Assembly (NCBI GenBank): GCA_019359695.1
Contig: JAHHGV010000050.1
Location: 1 to 59,244, forward strand
DNA: 59,244 bases
Direction: 5' to 3'
Origin: Brasilonema angustatum HA4187-MV1
GTDB lineage: Bacteria > Cyanobacteriota > Cyanobacteriia > Cyanobacteriales > Nostocaceae
Shown piece after piece: positions 9,664-18,178 of the stretch (its first letter is position 1; the number at the start of each line of letters is the position of its first letter). Position numbers and translations under genes: made by a program. The notes beneath the pieces are model-generated. The model was not told where the DNA came from. It saw nothing but the letters and a program-made list of their open reading frames with translations, and did no database searches.

Positions 9664-10200
9664 ATGAAAAAACTTTTCTCACAGACGGCTGTTGCCATTG
9701 TTGCTTTGGTTTTGTGCTTCACAACAGTACTAGGCTTGCCGACTAAGGCTGAGGCTAGCGTCAATACTAGTCCACGGGGAGTAGTGATTAAAGACATTTT
9801 CTATAAAGGGGTCGTAAAACAGACGGAGTCAGATGAGTATGTTGAAATTACCAATCAGGGACTAGCAAAAGTAGATCTATCAGGGTGGCGACTCAATAGT
9901 GACGATGGTCGGCAAAACTTTTATTTTCCCAAAGGGACGCTGTTGACACCAGGAAAAAGTTTGCGAGTTTATACCAATGAGATACACCCAGAAAGCGGGA
10001 GTTTGAGTTTTGGCATTAAGCGAGCACTTTGGAACAATAAAGGGAATGTGGGGCTACTGTATGATGGACAAGGCAATCTGGTGGATAGCTTCAGCTATGG
10101 TAATAAAAAAACCGATAAAGCAACTGCCGTCTCAAAGCAGCCACAAACACCACAAACTAGCCCTGCTAAGTGGTTAACACAAAACAATAAAAATTCATAA
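9664..10200 (+). CDS. Secreted lamin-tail domain protein
   Basis: This 178-aa protein has a classical signal peptide (basic MKK, hydrophobic core to about residue 25, cleavage probably after KAEA at about 31). One lamin-tail (LTD) beta-sandwich domain follows, from about 38 to 148, recognisable by IKDIFYKG, SDEYVEITNQG, VDLSGWRL and LVDSFSYG. LTD domains are Ig-like and in bacteria occur in secreted nucleases or cell-surface proteins. Here the domain is alone, followed by a Thr/Gln-rich tail, so a binding role is more likely than catalysis. A strong hairpin follows the stop. Confidence 0.85.
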   Translation: MKKLFSQTAVAIVALVLCFTTVLGLPTKAEASVNTSPRGVVIKDIFYKGVVKQTESDEYVEITNQGLAKVDLSGWRLNSDDGRQNFYFPKGTLLTPGKSLRVYTNEIHPESGSLSFGIKRALWNNKGNVGLLYDGQGNLVDSFSYGNKKTDKATAVSKQPQTPQTSPAKWLTQNNKNS

Positions 10201-10204
10201 ATAT

Positions 10205-10241
10205 AAAACCTCCTTAAGAGAATTCTCATTAAGGAGGTTTT
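10205..10241. terminator. Bidirectional hairpin terminator
   Basis: AAAACCTCCTTAA (10205-10217) pairs with TTAAGGAGGTTTT (10229-10241), with the smaller palindrome GAGAATTCTC between them. It lies between convergent genes, and the A/T-rich flanks give a T tail in both directions. Confidence 0.85.
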
Positions 10242-10276
10242 ATACCAGTCAAACACATTCACAGCCTGAAATGTCC

Positions 10277-10804
10277 TTAGAAATCATCCAGAAACTGGCT
10301 AATACGGCTGATAACTGGATCAACTTCTTGAGAAGGAGTGGCAGCAGCATGATTAGGAATAGAAGTATGATTGATTACTTCTATGGCTGAGACCTGTTGA
10401 GGGGTTGGAGGGGAAGTGGTTGAAACATTGTTCAGCATAATAGCCAATTGAGCCACTTGTTGACTCAGTTGTATTAGCTGCTGTTCCAGCATTTCCAACC
10501 GATTAGCTTCCTTGGCAAAAAAACGTTCCTCAACGTTAGCTATCTGACTTTGCAGTGCAGCAATTTTTTGTTCCAGAATTTTTTGTTCCACCCCTTGTGT
10601 TACTGTTGCTGCTGCTGGTTTCGGGGCTGGTCGTACAGATTCCGGTACGCATAAAGATTGCCATAAGGCTTCTTTACAGAGGTCGCTGAAAGTTTTTTGG
10701 GGATCTTTCTCCAAATGACTTTCCACAAGAGCTAACAAGCTTTCGTCAGCCACCCCTGGCTCAAACGTAACGGATTTCACTACTTTTTTTGACCATTGGA
10801 ACAT
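10277..10804 (-). CDS. ParR-like partner of the actin-like ATPase (ribbon-helix-helix N terminus, coiled coil)
   Basis: This 175-aa protein is encoded 5 bases downstream of the ParM-like gene in the same operon. Its first 55 residues read as strand-helix-helix (VKSVTFEPGV, ESLLALVESHLEKD, KTFSDLCKEALWQSL), the layout of a ribbon-helix-helix DNA-binding domain as in ParR proteins. A coiled coil follows at about 75-122 (KILEQKIAALQSQIANVEER), then a Pro/Thr-rich linker and the acidic C-terminal peptide VISRISQFLDDF. In known systems ParR binds the centromere and caps ParM filaments through its C terminus. The family assignment is inferred from layout and context, not sequence identity. Confidence 0.65.
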   Translation of the reverse strand: MFQWSKKVVKSVTFEPGVADESLLALVESHLEKDPQKTFSDLCKEALWQSLCVPESVRPAPKPAAATVTQGVEQKILEQKIAALQSQIANVEERFFAKEANRLEMLEQQLIQLSQQVAQLAIMLNNVSTTSPPTPQQVSAIEVINHTSIPNHAAATPSQEVDPVISRISQFLDDF

Positions 10805-10809
10805 CAGTG

Positions 10810-11955
10810 TTAAGTTCTAGCGCGAGCGTTGGATAACTGTGCCTCTCCATAAATATATTGCCCTAAAGCGTTTGCTTGCCGAGACGGCGAAGCTAAGTGG
10901 GCATTAATTTTTGCTTCTTTGAGCAAGCGTTGAACATCTTCCCAGAAGAATTCTCCACCTCCTCCGGTGAGAATCACATCGGTAACGCGCTCTGGTAGCC
11001 ATGCTAGCACGCGGTTACAGATTTCGCGAGAAAACATTTCTATCAAATTGGGAAGAAAGTCATCTAGATTGGTAGGCTTGCTTGCACCTCTAGGACGGTA
11101 GAAGCGATCGCCTTTGATTCGGTTGACTGCAGCAATCAAAGATAGAGACTGGCTATCTGCGCCCTCAATTTCAGCAGCAACCAGTTCATAAAACTTGCTC
11201 ATACCGAAGTCTTCACTCTTTGACGCACCTCGGGCAAAGCGGAAATTATCAATCATCAAACAATCGGTGGTTTGATGTCCAATATCAACAATTGCTACAG
11301 AGACTTTGGTAAAGTCGGGCATTGCTGTACCTCTCTTTGGTTGAGCCTCACACCATAGTAAGCTGCCATAGCCTTCTGGCATGACCCAAACCTTGTTGAT
11401 ATTCAATGGTACGCTTTCTCCGCGAAAATTCATCACATGAGGACCACTGAGTTGGCTGATGAGCTGTGCTTTTTCCTTCTCAAATTGTTCTTGAGAAAGG
11501 TAAGGCAGACCGAGTACCACAGAGATCTCATCTTTGAGCTTAAAGTAGCCAGCGCAAGCCAAGACTTTGATCAGTGCGGATTCGACTTTAGATTGACCGA
11601 CTCCTAAGTTAGCTCCGAAATCTGCTGCCAATTGACCTACAGCGTATCCATTGCCTTGATATTCCAACCACAGATCCATCAAAGGATCAGTTGCGCGGGC
11701 TTCAAAAACACCTCCACGCACTTGTTCCATTGACATTTCTTTCACGTTTGCGGAGACGAACGTCACATTATTAGACTCGCGGCTAATACAAGTCTTTGTA
11801 GAAGTTCTACCTAAGTCAATACTGAGAATCTTTTTCCCCGGAACACCAGCAACTGGTTGAGGGGGAGCAGCATTTATCGGAGTCGCTGCTGAAACTCTAT
11901 TCATTGGAATAGCAGCGGCGTTCATGGGAGTAGCAGCGGAAGGTTGGTCTGTCAT
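10810..11955 (-). CDS. ParM/StbA-like actin-fold ATPase
   Basis: This 381-aa protein has an actin/Hsp70-type nucleotide-binding fold: phosphate-1 loop LSIDLGRTSTKT (about residue 44), phosphate-2 loop VAIVDIGHQTTDCL (about 225) and adenosine motif DVILTGGGGEFF (about 328). The central part resembles ParM/StbA plasmid-segregation actins, which polymerise in an ATP-dependent way to push DNA apart. The first 35 residues are an Ala/Pro-rich repeat with three related AATPMNAA-like units, probably disordered. It forms an operon with the ParR-like gene. The window otherwise looks chromosomal, so a cell-biological filament role is possible. Confidence 0.8.
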   Translation of the reverse strand: MTDQPSAATPMNAAAIPMNRVSAATPINAAPPQPVAGVPGKKILSIDLGRTSTKTCISRESNNVTFVSANVKEMSMEQVRGGVFEARATDPLMDLWLEYQGNGYAVGQLAADFGANLGVGQSKVESALIKVLACAGYFKLKDEISVVLGLPYLSQEQFEKEKAQLISQLSGPHVMNFRGESVPLNINKVWVMPEGYGSLLWCEAQPKRGTAMPDFTKVSVAIVDIGHQTTDCLMIDNFRFARGASKSEDFGMSKFYELVAAEIEGADSQSLSLIAAVNRIKGDRFYRPRGASKPTNLDDFLPNLIEMFSREICNRVLAWLPERVTDVILTGGGGEFFWEDVQRLLKEAKINAHLASPSRQANALGQYIYGEAQLSNARART

Positions 11956-12332
11956 AAAAGCTCCTAGTACTTAACTTAGCTCTCACAAGTTATCATGCTC
12001 ATCTTACAGAAATGGGTGTACCAGAAAACATCTGTTGCGTCAACTGTAGCAAGCAATATATAAACAATCACTTAGTTGTTGAGCGATAAACATGGCACGT
12101 AAGTTTCACTAAATATCATAGAATGACAAAACTAACAAGGAGAATTGCAAAAACTTGCTTTTATACAAATAGAAAGTAAGTAGCCGTAATGAATTCTTAG
12201 ATAGCGGTAGTGAGAACAGGAAAGTTCCCTACTTTCTTACCACTGGGCGTTTTCCGGCCAGCACGACATTTTATATTTCATTCAAACCACCTACTTGCTT
12301 ATTTTTCCAACGCTAGTTATAAATAATAATTT
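11956..12332. other. Intergenic region upstream of the parM-like gene
   Basis: In this 377-bp AT-rich gap I looked for a parC-type centromere (clusters of about 10-bp direct repeats) and did not see one. No coding frame or hairpin stands out. The promoter of the ParM/ParR operon must lie in the right-hand part of the gap as read on the minus strand, close to 11960-12050. Confidence 0.4.
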
Positions 12333-12950
12333 TTACTTTTTCCTGTTTTTTCGCTTACGCTTCATTACCCAGACGACAAATCCTAGGATCAGAACTACAG
12401 CCAAAATTTTAGAAACAGGAGCCAGATACTCGTCCACTAACTTATACTGACTACCCAAGGCATATCCTGAGTATGTTAGCAAACCAACCCATACAGCGCT
12501 ACCTAAAGTTGAGTAGATTAAAAATGGTAGCAGCTGCATATGACTCATGCCTGCGGGTACAGAAATTAAGGTACGTACTCCCGGTACAAGCCGACCAATA
12601 AAAACTGCTTTGCTACCTTGCTGGTCAAACCAGTTCTTTGCCTTAGTGATATCTTTACTTGATATACTCAGCCACTTACCGTACTTATCAGCCCAAGCTT
12701 GTAAACGCTTTTCCCCTAATAATCTACCAGGATAGTACCAGATAAGTGCGCCGAATACTGAACCTAGCAGTCCTGCAAAAAATACGCCAATGATATTAAG
12801 CTTTTCTGGGGTTGCCCTTGCTGTAAATCCCGCCAATGGCATAATTAGTTCTGAAGGAATCGGGGGAAAGACATTTTCCAGAAACATCAGCACAGCGATC
12901 CCCCAATAGCCCAGAGAGTTAATAGTATTGGTTATCCATTCAAGCATCAA
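12333..12950 (-). CDS. DedA family (VTT domain) membrane protein
   Basis: This 205-aa polytopic inner-membrane protein belongs to the DedA superfamily, linked to lipid scrambling or flipping of undecaprenyl phosphate and to membrane homeostasis. The diagnostic re-entrant motifs are present: FPPIPSELIMPLAGF near residue 30 and GRLVPGVRTLISVPAGMS near residue 120. Five or so hydrophobic segments and a strongly basic C terminus (KRKRKNRKK) fit the family. Length is normal. Substrate is not predictable. Confidence 0.9.
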   Translation of the reverse strand: MMLEWITNTINSLGYWGIAVLMFLENVFPPIPSELIMPLAGFTARATPEKLNIIGVFFAGLLGSVFGALIWYYPGRLLGEKRLQAWADKYGKWLSISSKDITKAKNWFDQQGSKAVFIGRLVPGVRTLISVPAGMSHMQLLPFLIYSTLGSAVWVGLLTYSGYALGSQYKLVDEYLAPVSKILAVVLILGFVVWVMKRKRKNRKK

Positions 12951-13305
12951 GTGTATTCCTGAAATTACGACAGAAGTTTCGTAGTCATTTGTTGTTACTA
13001 CATCAAACTTGCTTTATTTACAGGACTTACGCAGCAATAAGCGAAAAACGTATCTTCGCGTATACTTAGAATGCACCACAAAGGACACAAACAAATACGA
13101 GTTTGAAAGAGTTTTTGCGTAAGTCCTAATCTAAATACTTTTTAGCTAATTTTGTGAAAAAATACACTTTACATAAATGAAAAAGGGTATGGGTTACAGG
13201 TTGTGGATGATAACGAGATTTTATTGTCTCGCCCCCTACAACCGATCCCCCATTCCCTTTCTATACATTATTGATGTACCCTGCTGTTAACTGTCTTTTG
13301 TTCCC
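12951..13305. other. Intergenic region with a miniature element
   Basis: This 355-bp gap between two minus-strand genes contains the 106-bp inverted-repeat element at 13022-13127. The rest is AT-rich and has no coding frame. Confidence 0.6.
13022..13127. mobile_element. Candidate MITE with 12-bp perfect terminal inverted repeats
   Basis: AGGACTTACGCA at 13022-13033 is matched by its exact reverse complement TGCGTAAGTCCT at 13116-13127. The 106-bp element has no coding capacity, as expected for a miniature inverted-repeat transposable element moved in trans. A target duplication is not clear by eye. Confidence 0.65.
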
Positions 13306-14400
13306 TTAAACAGTGGGTGTCAAAGATTGCACTTTTGGTTCAGATTGCCAATCTAATGGGTTCCAAACACGATCTTCCAAAGCCATCTGCTCAACTAAGC
13401 TTGCCAATCTCAAGGCTTTGAGTGCTTGTTCTCCACCAACTGAAGGTTGATTACCTCCACGCACACAGTTGACAAAATGCTCCAACTCTGCCCCTAACTT
13501 GTCAGTATTGCTTGTAGAAACTCTTTCAATCACGCCATCCTGTCTGTAAAGTGCTTGCCGATAATCGTTAGTGTGTCGATGAACCAAAATTTCATTTCTA
13601 AGAAAATCTGCCTCAGTGAAGGAGTTTTTACAATGGGCAACAATACGGCGGATTTTGCAGTGAGTCACTTTACTGGCTGTCACAGTAGCAACAATACCAT
13701 TGGCAAACCCTAAAGTAGCAGTTACGTAATCTAAATAACCAGAGTCTAATGTACGATTCCCACTAGCTGTTAACTTTACTACAGGTGCTGCCGCTAATTC
13801 CAAAAGGAGGTCGATGTCATGAATCATTAAATCCAAAACAACTGAGACATCGTTTGCCCTACTTGAATATGGACTGGTACGATGTGCCTCTAGCGCCAGC
13901 ACTTCCTCGGTTTTCAACACCTTGCTCAATTCTTGAAATGCTGGACTGAACCGCTCTATATGACCTACTTGTAAAATACATTGAGAATCGGCGGCAGCAT
14001 TTACGAGTGATTCGGCTTCAGATATACTGGCTGCGATTGGCTTTTCAATCAGAACATGAATTCCCGCCAAAAGACAGTTGATTCCAACAGCGTAATGCAA
14101 ACGCGTGGGTACGGCAATACAAACTGCCTGTACATGCGGCAGGAGATCGCAATAATCTTCAAAAAAGCGTACCTTGTACTTGCTGGCTGTTTCTAATCCT
14201 CGTTCAACATTTATATCTGCTACACCAACAAGTTCAACGTCCTTCATTGAACTCAGTACTCGGACGTGATGCTGTCCCATATTACCCACGCCGATCACGC
14301 CTATGCGGATCGGTCGTGGATAATTGCGCTGTACTTGACCATTTTGTTCTCCCACTGACATACTTCTATTCTGCACTGTTATTCTCTCCTCAACCACCAC
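13306..14400 (-). CDS. Gfo/Idh/MocA family NAD(P)-dependent oxidoreductase
   Basis: This 364-aa dehydrogenase has an N-terminal Rossmann domain (RIGVIGVGNMGQHHVR, about residue 32) and the family motif EKPIA (about 119) that holds the catalytic lysine. The second conserved patch is MIHDIDLLLELA (about 192), contributing the His/Asp of the active site. The C-terminal alpha/beta sheet domain is complete. Members oxidise or reduce sugars, inositols or biliverdin-like substrates. This one lacks obvious BvdR features and may act in nucleotide-sugar metabolism; the substrate remains open. Confidence 0.88.
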   Translation of the reverse strand: MVVEERITVQNRSMSVGEQNGQVQRNYPRPIRIGVIGVGNMGQHHVRVLSSMKDVELVGVADINVERGLETASKYKVRFFEDYCDLLPHVQAVCIAVPTRLHYAVGINCLLAGIHVLIEKPIAASISEAESLVNAAADSQCILQVGHIERFSPAFQELSKVLKTEEVLALEAHRTSPYSSRANDVSVVLDLMIHDIDLLLELAAAPVVKLTASGNRTLDSGYLDYVTATLGFANGIVATVTASKVTHCKIRRIVAHCKNSFTEADFLRNEILVHRHTNDYRQALYRQDGVIERVSTSNTDKLGAELEHFVNCVRGGNQPSVGGEQALKALRLASLVEQMALEDRVWNPLDWQSEPKVQSLTPTV

Positions 14401-14870
14401 ACTTAGAGACGTTATAGTCCTTGAACTTGATACTCAGCTACCAATCACTATGCGTCTAAAACCATCCAGATGGTAACATAGAGGTTCTATTTATGAAGAA
14501 TTTCAAAGTTTATTGTGAGTTCCCGCCATATGACTCGCTTTTATAAGAAGTGTTTAAATTGATGCTTTTTTTGTACTTTACAAAAACTATAATCACTTTT
14601 TTTATTAGCTTTTGAACATAACTAGGACGTTAGTCAAGTGCTCTTTGTTTCACAAAAAAATGATTACCGAATAGTAAATCTACAATAAAGCAGGAGGTGG
14701 TAGCCCCTAATTTTTAGTTACGGGTGCGGCTCAATTGGCTGACACAATCATTATTAGTAGATTTGAGACTGAAGTTAAAAGTTCCAGATTGTGCTTCCTC
14801 CCACACCTGTTCTTTGTAGCGTATCCGAAAGACACAAATACTGGGTTTCTACACGTATAGCAAGTTGATT
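14401..14870. other. Intergenic region between divergent Gfo/Idh and queC genes
   Basis: This roughly 470-bp AT-rich gap carries both promoters. I checked upstream of queC for a preQ1 riboswitch and saw no convincing aptamer. No small gene is evident. Confidence 0.4.
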
Positions 14871-15548
14871 ATGAAAGCTGTCATTTTATTATCTGGTGGT
14901 TTAGACTCTTCTACGGTTTTATACCAAGCGATCGCCGATGGTTATAACTGCCACACCATTTCTTTTGATTACCAACAGCGACATCGACGAGAGTTAGACT
15001 CAGCTTTGGCAATTGCTGAAAAAGCAGGCGTGGTAGACCAGCAATTAGTCAAGTTTGATTTAAGACAATGGGGTGGTTCGGCTCTTACGGATGATGCTAT
15101 AGAATTACCACTAAAGCGTGACATAGAGGAAATGTCTCAAAATATTCCGGTTACCTATGTTCCAGCTCGCAACACCATCTTTTTAAGTTTTGCCCTTGGT
15201 TATGCTGAAACGATTTCGGCTCAGTGTGTTTACATAGGTGTTAACGCTCTAGATTATTCTGGGTATCCTGATTGTCGTCCTGACTACATCCAAGCAATGC
15301 AGGAAGTGTTTCGTTTAGGAACAAAACAAGGACGCGAAGGGCAAAGCATTTCCATCAATACACCCTTAATTCAGCTAAAAAAAACTGAAATTATCCAACT
15401 CGGGAATAGATTGGGTGTTCCTTGGGAACTCACATGGTCTTGCTATCAAGGAGGCGATGTTGCTTGTGGTGTCTGTGATTCTTGCCGGTTGCGTCTTGCA
15501 GCTTTTGCAGAACTGGGATTGAAAGACCCATTGGCTTATGCGAAGTAG
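14871..15548 (+). CDS. queC: 7-cyano-7-deazaguanine synthase QueC
   Basis: This 225-aa ATP-dependent enzyme converts 7-carboxy-7-deazaguanine to preQ0 in queuosine/7-deazaguanine synthesis. The N-terminal PP-loop LLSGGLDSST binds ATP. Four cysteines near the C terminus (CYQGGDVACGVCDSC) form the zinc site. NALDYSGYPDC is the typical substrate loop. The start is placed at ATG 14871 (MKAVILLSGG) rather than the in-frame TTG at 14865, because the family starts directly with the beta strand before the PP-loop. Convergent with the HlyC-type gene. Confidence 0.96.
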   Translation: MKAVILLSGGLDSSTVLYQAIADGYNCHTISFDYQQRHRRELDSALAIAEKAGVVDQQLVKFDLRQWGGSALTDDAIELPLKRDIEEMSQNIPVTYVPARNTIFLSFALGYAETISAQCVYIGVNALDYSGYPDCRPDYIQAMQEVFRLGTKQGREGQSISINTPLIQLKKTEIIQLGNRLGVPWELTWSCYQGGDVACGVCDSCRLRLAAFAELGLKDPLAYAK

Positions 15549-15550
15549 GG

Positions 15551-15617
15551 GTGTAAGGGTATAAGGGGAGTGGCTCCCCAATACCCCTACACCCCTACAC
15601 CCCTACACCCCTATACC
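15551..15617. repeat. ACCCCTAC tandem repeat and hairpin between convergent genes
   Basis: Three to four copies of the octamer ACCCCTAC (about 15584-15610) are preceded by a complementary GGGTATAAGGGG stretch. The whole block can fold into a long hairpin that may terminate both queC and the HlyC-type gene. Confidence 0.55.
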
Positions 15618-15618
15618 C

Positions 15619-17004
15619 TTAGTTTGTTGACTCCTGCAACCGTCGCACCTGAATTTGATGTAAGCGTGGTCCAGTGACTGAGATGACGGTAAATTCTAGA
15701 TTTTCATAGCGAAAGATTTCGCTAAGGCTGGGAACTTTCTGTAACTGGTAAAGTAAAAACCCTCCTAAAGTTTGGTATTCTTTTCTCAAGGGCAAATCGA
15801 GATGCAAAACCTCATTCAGGTCTTCCAGATTTGTTTGAGCCTGCACAAGAAAAGTTTGCTCGTCTAAAATCTTGATAAGCAAATCGTTAGTGGTGTCTGG
15901 TTCGCCTCGATTACCGATGATTTGAGCAATAATGTCTTGGATCGTAACCAATCCCACAGTTGCACCAAATTCATCAACTACCATCACCATAGTTGGTTCC
16001 TCTCGCTGCATTGTTGGCAAGAGTTCCTTTAAGGGAGTATGTTCTGGGACAAATCTTGCAGGACGTATCCAGGGCTGAATTTGTGTTTCTAAAGTTATCT
16101 TTCTTAAAGCTAAAGGTTTTGCCAAGTCTTTGAAGTAAACTATGCCGCGAATATCATCCAAGGATTCTCCAATAATAGGGTAGCAAGAGTAACCTGTAGC
16201 TATTACTTCCTGTAGAAAAGTCGCAAAAGTAGCGATTTTTGGCAAAGCGATAACGCTGGTGCGAGGAACCATGACTGCTTGTACTGTCTCGTCCCCAAAC
16301 TCAAAGACGTTTTTGAGTAGTTGTCGTTCTTGTGCTTGTAACCCACTAGATTCACGTTCTGTGGAAATAATGAGTTGTAATTCTTCAGGTGTAACAGGCG
16401 GCTTCCAACTTTGACCTGTGTATTTAATACCAAAAAGTCGTAATAGCCAGCGAGTTGATTGGTTAAGAATCCAGATAAAAGGGCTGAAAAATCTGACAGT
16501 TGCTCTGATCGAAGGTCCTAAAAATTTTGCCAGTTGTTCTGAATAGAGTATAGATACTGATTTAGGACAGAGTTCTCCTAAAACTATTTGCAAATAAGCT
16601 ATGAAAAAAAAGGCAATTGGAATTGATAGAGAATGAGCGATGACTATACTCATTCCTATAGGTAGAGGTAAAGATAGTAGCCATGATTTTACAAGCACAA
16701 CGATGGTGCTTTCCCCAATCCAGCCTAGTGCCAAACTAGAGAGAGTAATACCTAGTTGAGTTGTCGATAGCAATCGATCCATACTGTGTTGCAAAACTTC
16801 AACGGCGATCGCCTGAATATCCCCAGCCTCCACCAGTTGATGGATGCGCGATCGCCGCACTGTCACCATAGAAAATTCTGCTGTTACAAAAAAGGCATTG
16901 ATAGCAATCAGCAGTAGCACTGATAACAATCGCAGCCCCACATCTGTCCAACTGAAGCTAAGAAAAGCACTCACTGTTGAAGCCGTATAATACTGATGCC
17001 CCAT
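15619..17004 (-). CDS. CNNM/HlyC-CorC family membrane protein
   Basis: This 461-aa protein has an N-terminal DUF21/CNNM domain (three to four transmembrane helices, residues about 15-190, with NAFFVTAEFSMVTVRRSR), a pair of CBS domains (about 230-360, starting VPRTSVIALP) and a C-terminal CorC/HlyC domain (about 375-455). CNNM proteins transport or regulate Mg2+/Co2+ across the cytoplasmic membrane, with CBS domains binding ATP. The hemolysin annotation often given to this family is historical. It follows the 17049-17762 gene by 44 bp on the same strand and may share its transcript. Confidence 0.9.
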   Translation of the reverse strand: MGHQYYTASTVSAFLSFSWTDVGLRLLSVLLLIAINAFFVTAEFSMVTVRRSRIHQLVEAGDIQAIAVEVLQHSMDRLLSTTQLGITLSSLALGWIGESTIVVLVKSWLLSLPLPIGMSIVIAHSLSIPIAFFFIAYLQIVLGELCPKSVSILYSEQLAKFLGPSIRATVRFFSPFIWILNQSTRWLLRLFGIKYTGQSWKPPVTPEELQLIISTERESSGLQAQERQLLKNVFEFGDETVQAVMVPRTSVIALPKIATFATFLQEVIATGYSCYPIIGESLDDIRGIVYFKDLAKPLALRKITLETQIQPWIRPARFVPEHTPLKELLPTMQREEPTMVMVVDEFGATVGLVTIQDIIAQIIGNRGEPDTTNDLLIKILDEQTFLVQAQTNLEDLNEVLHLDLPLRKEYQTLGGFLLYQLQKVPSLSEIFRYENLEFTVISVTGPRLHQIQVRRLQESTN

Positions 17005-17048
17005 GAATCTTTTTCTTAGTGGTTAGTTGTGCTACTCACCACTAATAT

Positions 17049-17762
17049 TTATCTTTCTACGGGAATATTTGACACTTCTAGGCGTAATCTTTGAGCAGGA
17101 TAATCTGTCAGGGCGAGTGAAATACGCTTGACATTATCAAGTAAAGGCGCAGGAATGCTCACTGTACCAGAAACAGAAGGTCCATTTACCGGCAATTCAG
17201 ATGGTAAACCCTCTGTGCTCGCACTTAAGGTTCGTCCTTTATCATCTGATACATCCAAAAAACTATATAGGAAGCGTACAGAATCTTTGCCTTTGTTCTG
17301 CATTTGTACTTTTAAAAGCAAAGCACCACCAGAAAAGCGAGCAGATTGTACAGAAAGGTTAACACCTTCGCTTTGGGCGTTAATGGGAAATCCTTCCTGA
17401 GGCTTTTCTTGTTCAGTGGCGGGCGTTGATTTTTGATCTTTCTTGGCCTTGCTGGTATTTACCTGCTCATCATCATCATCTTTTTTTCTAGATTTGGCAG
17501 CTTTAGTTTTGCCCTCAATTCGCGATTTGACAATTTTCAGGATTTCATCCTCCTTGAGAAAAGCAACCCCTGTGTGTTGCTCGTTAGTTGATTTAGTGCT
17601 GGAAAATTTGCTGGTAGGACGAGCATCTGGTGCTGTAACACCTTTGAGTGCTGCACTTCCTAAAGTAAATCCCCAAAATGCACTTACAGAACCAGCCCCC
17701 AACATCAGAACTAGCAAAATCAAAGTCAGAAGTACCGTAGAATTTAGTTTCATTGCCAACAA
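17049..17762 (-). CDS. Hypothetical protein with N-terminal membrane anchor
   Basis: This 237-aa protein has one hydrophobic N-terminal segment (LLTLILLVLMLGAGSVSAFW), then a low-complexity stretch rich in Lys, Asp and Ser (about 80-125, RKKDDDDEQ) and a beta-rich C-terminal domain (about 130-237, VNLSVQSARFSGGALLLKVQ). The C-terminal part resembles small Ig-like domains that bind other envelope proteins, but I cannot name the family. It is the first gene of a possible operon with the CNNM protein. Confidence 0.65.
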   Translation of the reverse strand: MLAMKLNSTVLLTLILLVLMLGAGSVSAFWGFTLGSAALKGVTAPDARPTSKFSSTKSTNEQHTGVAFLKEDEILKIVKSRIEGKTKAAKSRKKDDDDEQVNTSKAKKDQKSTPATEQEKPQEGFPINAQSEGVNLSVQSARFSGGALLLKVQMQNKGKDSVRFLYSFLDVSDDKGRTLSASTEGLPSELPVNGPSVSGTVSIPAPLLDNVKRISLALTDYPAQRLRLEVSNIPVER

Positions 17763-17941
17763 GTCATTGCAAAAGAATGCTGGTCTATTTAAAAGTATCG
17801 AAGCTATTTACTTCAATTTCTAGAGGAGCTTAATCAATATTAGTCTCCACTACTGTCACGTCAAACTATATGGTATGAAAATCTGGTATCTTATATTAAT
17901 ATTGTCAAATTCTATTGACTTGTGCTATACTCTAAACTCGA

Positions 17942-18014
17942 CCAGGGTTGGCCGAGCGGTTGAGGCAGCGAACTCATAATTCGCGCTAGGCAGGTTCAAC
18001 TCCTGCACCCTGGA
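17942..18014 (+). tRNA. trnI: tRNA-Ile2 (anticodon CAT, lysidine-type)
   Basis: The 73-nt cloverleaf is complete: acceptor CCAGGGT/ACCCTGG, D arm GCC..GGC, anticodon stem GCGAA/TTCGC with loop CTCATAA, and T arm GCAGG-TTCAACT-CCTGC. Discriminator is A. The anticodon CAT could read Met, but the loop CTCATAA and the D-arm text match the chloroplast trnI-CAU type, in which TilS changes C34 to lysidine so that AUA is read as isoleucine. The initiator tRNA is excluded because it lacks the GGG/CCC anticodon stem. CCA is not encoded. Confidence 0.88.
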
Positions 18015-18178
18015 TTTAAAAATAGTCAGAAAAAACTTTTTGGATTTCCCGTAAGGAAGTGACCAGCATTCCTGAGTCGGGTTTGAAAAAAACAAATCAC
18101 AGACTCAGCACTTGTTGTTGGGATGTCTGAGAAGTATATTTTTGTCATTATGAGCGGAACGTAGTGGAGCGTATTGTG

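Noticed and set aside
11956-12332. parC centromere for the ParM/ParR pair
   Set aside because: No cluster of direct repeats is visible.
14690-14870. PreQ1 riboswitch ahead of queC
   Set aside because: The stretch has some G/C blocks, but no preQ1-I or -II consensus could be aligned.
17942-18014. Elongator or initiator tRNA-Met
   Set aside because: The anticodon is CAT, but the loop CTCATAA and overall text match the tRNA-Ile2 type, and the initiator GGG/CCC stem is missing.
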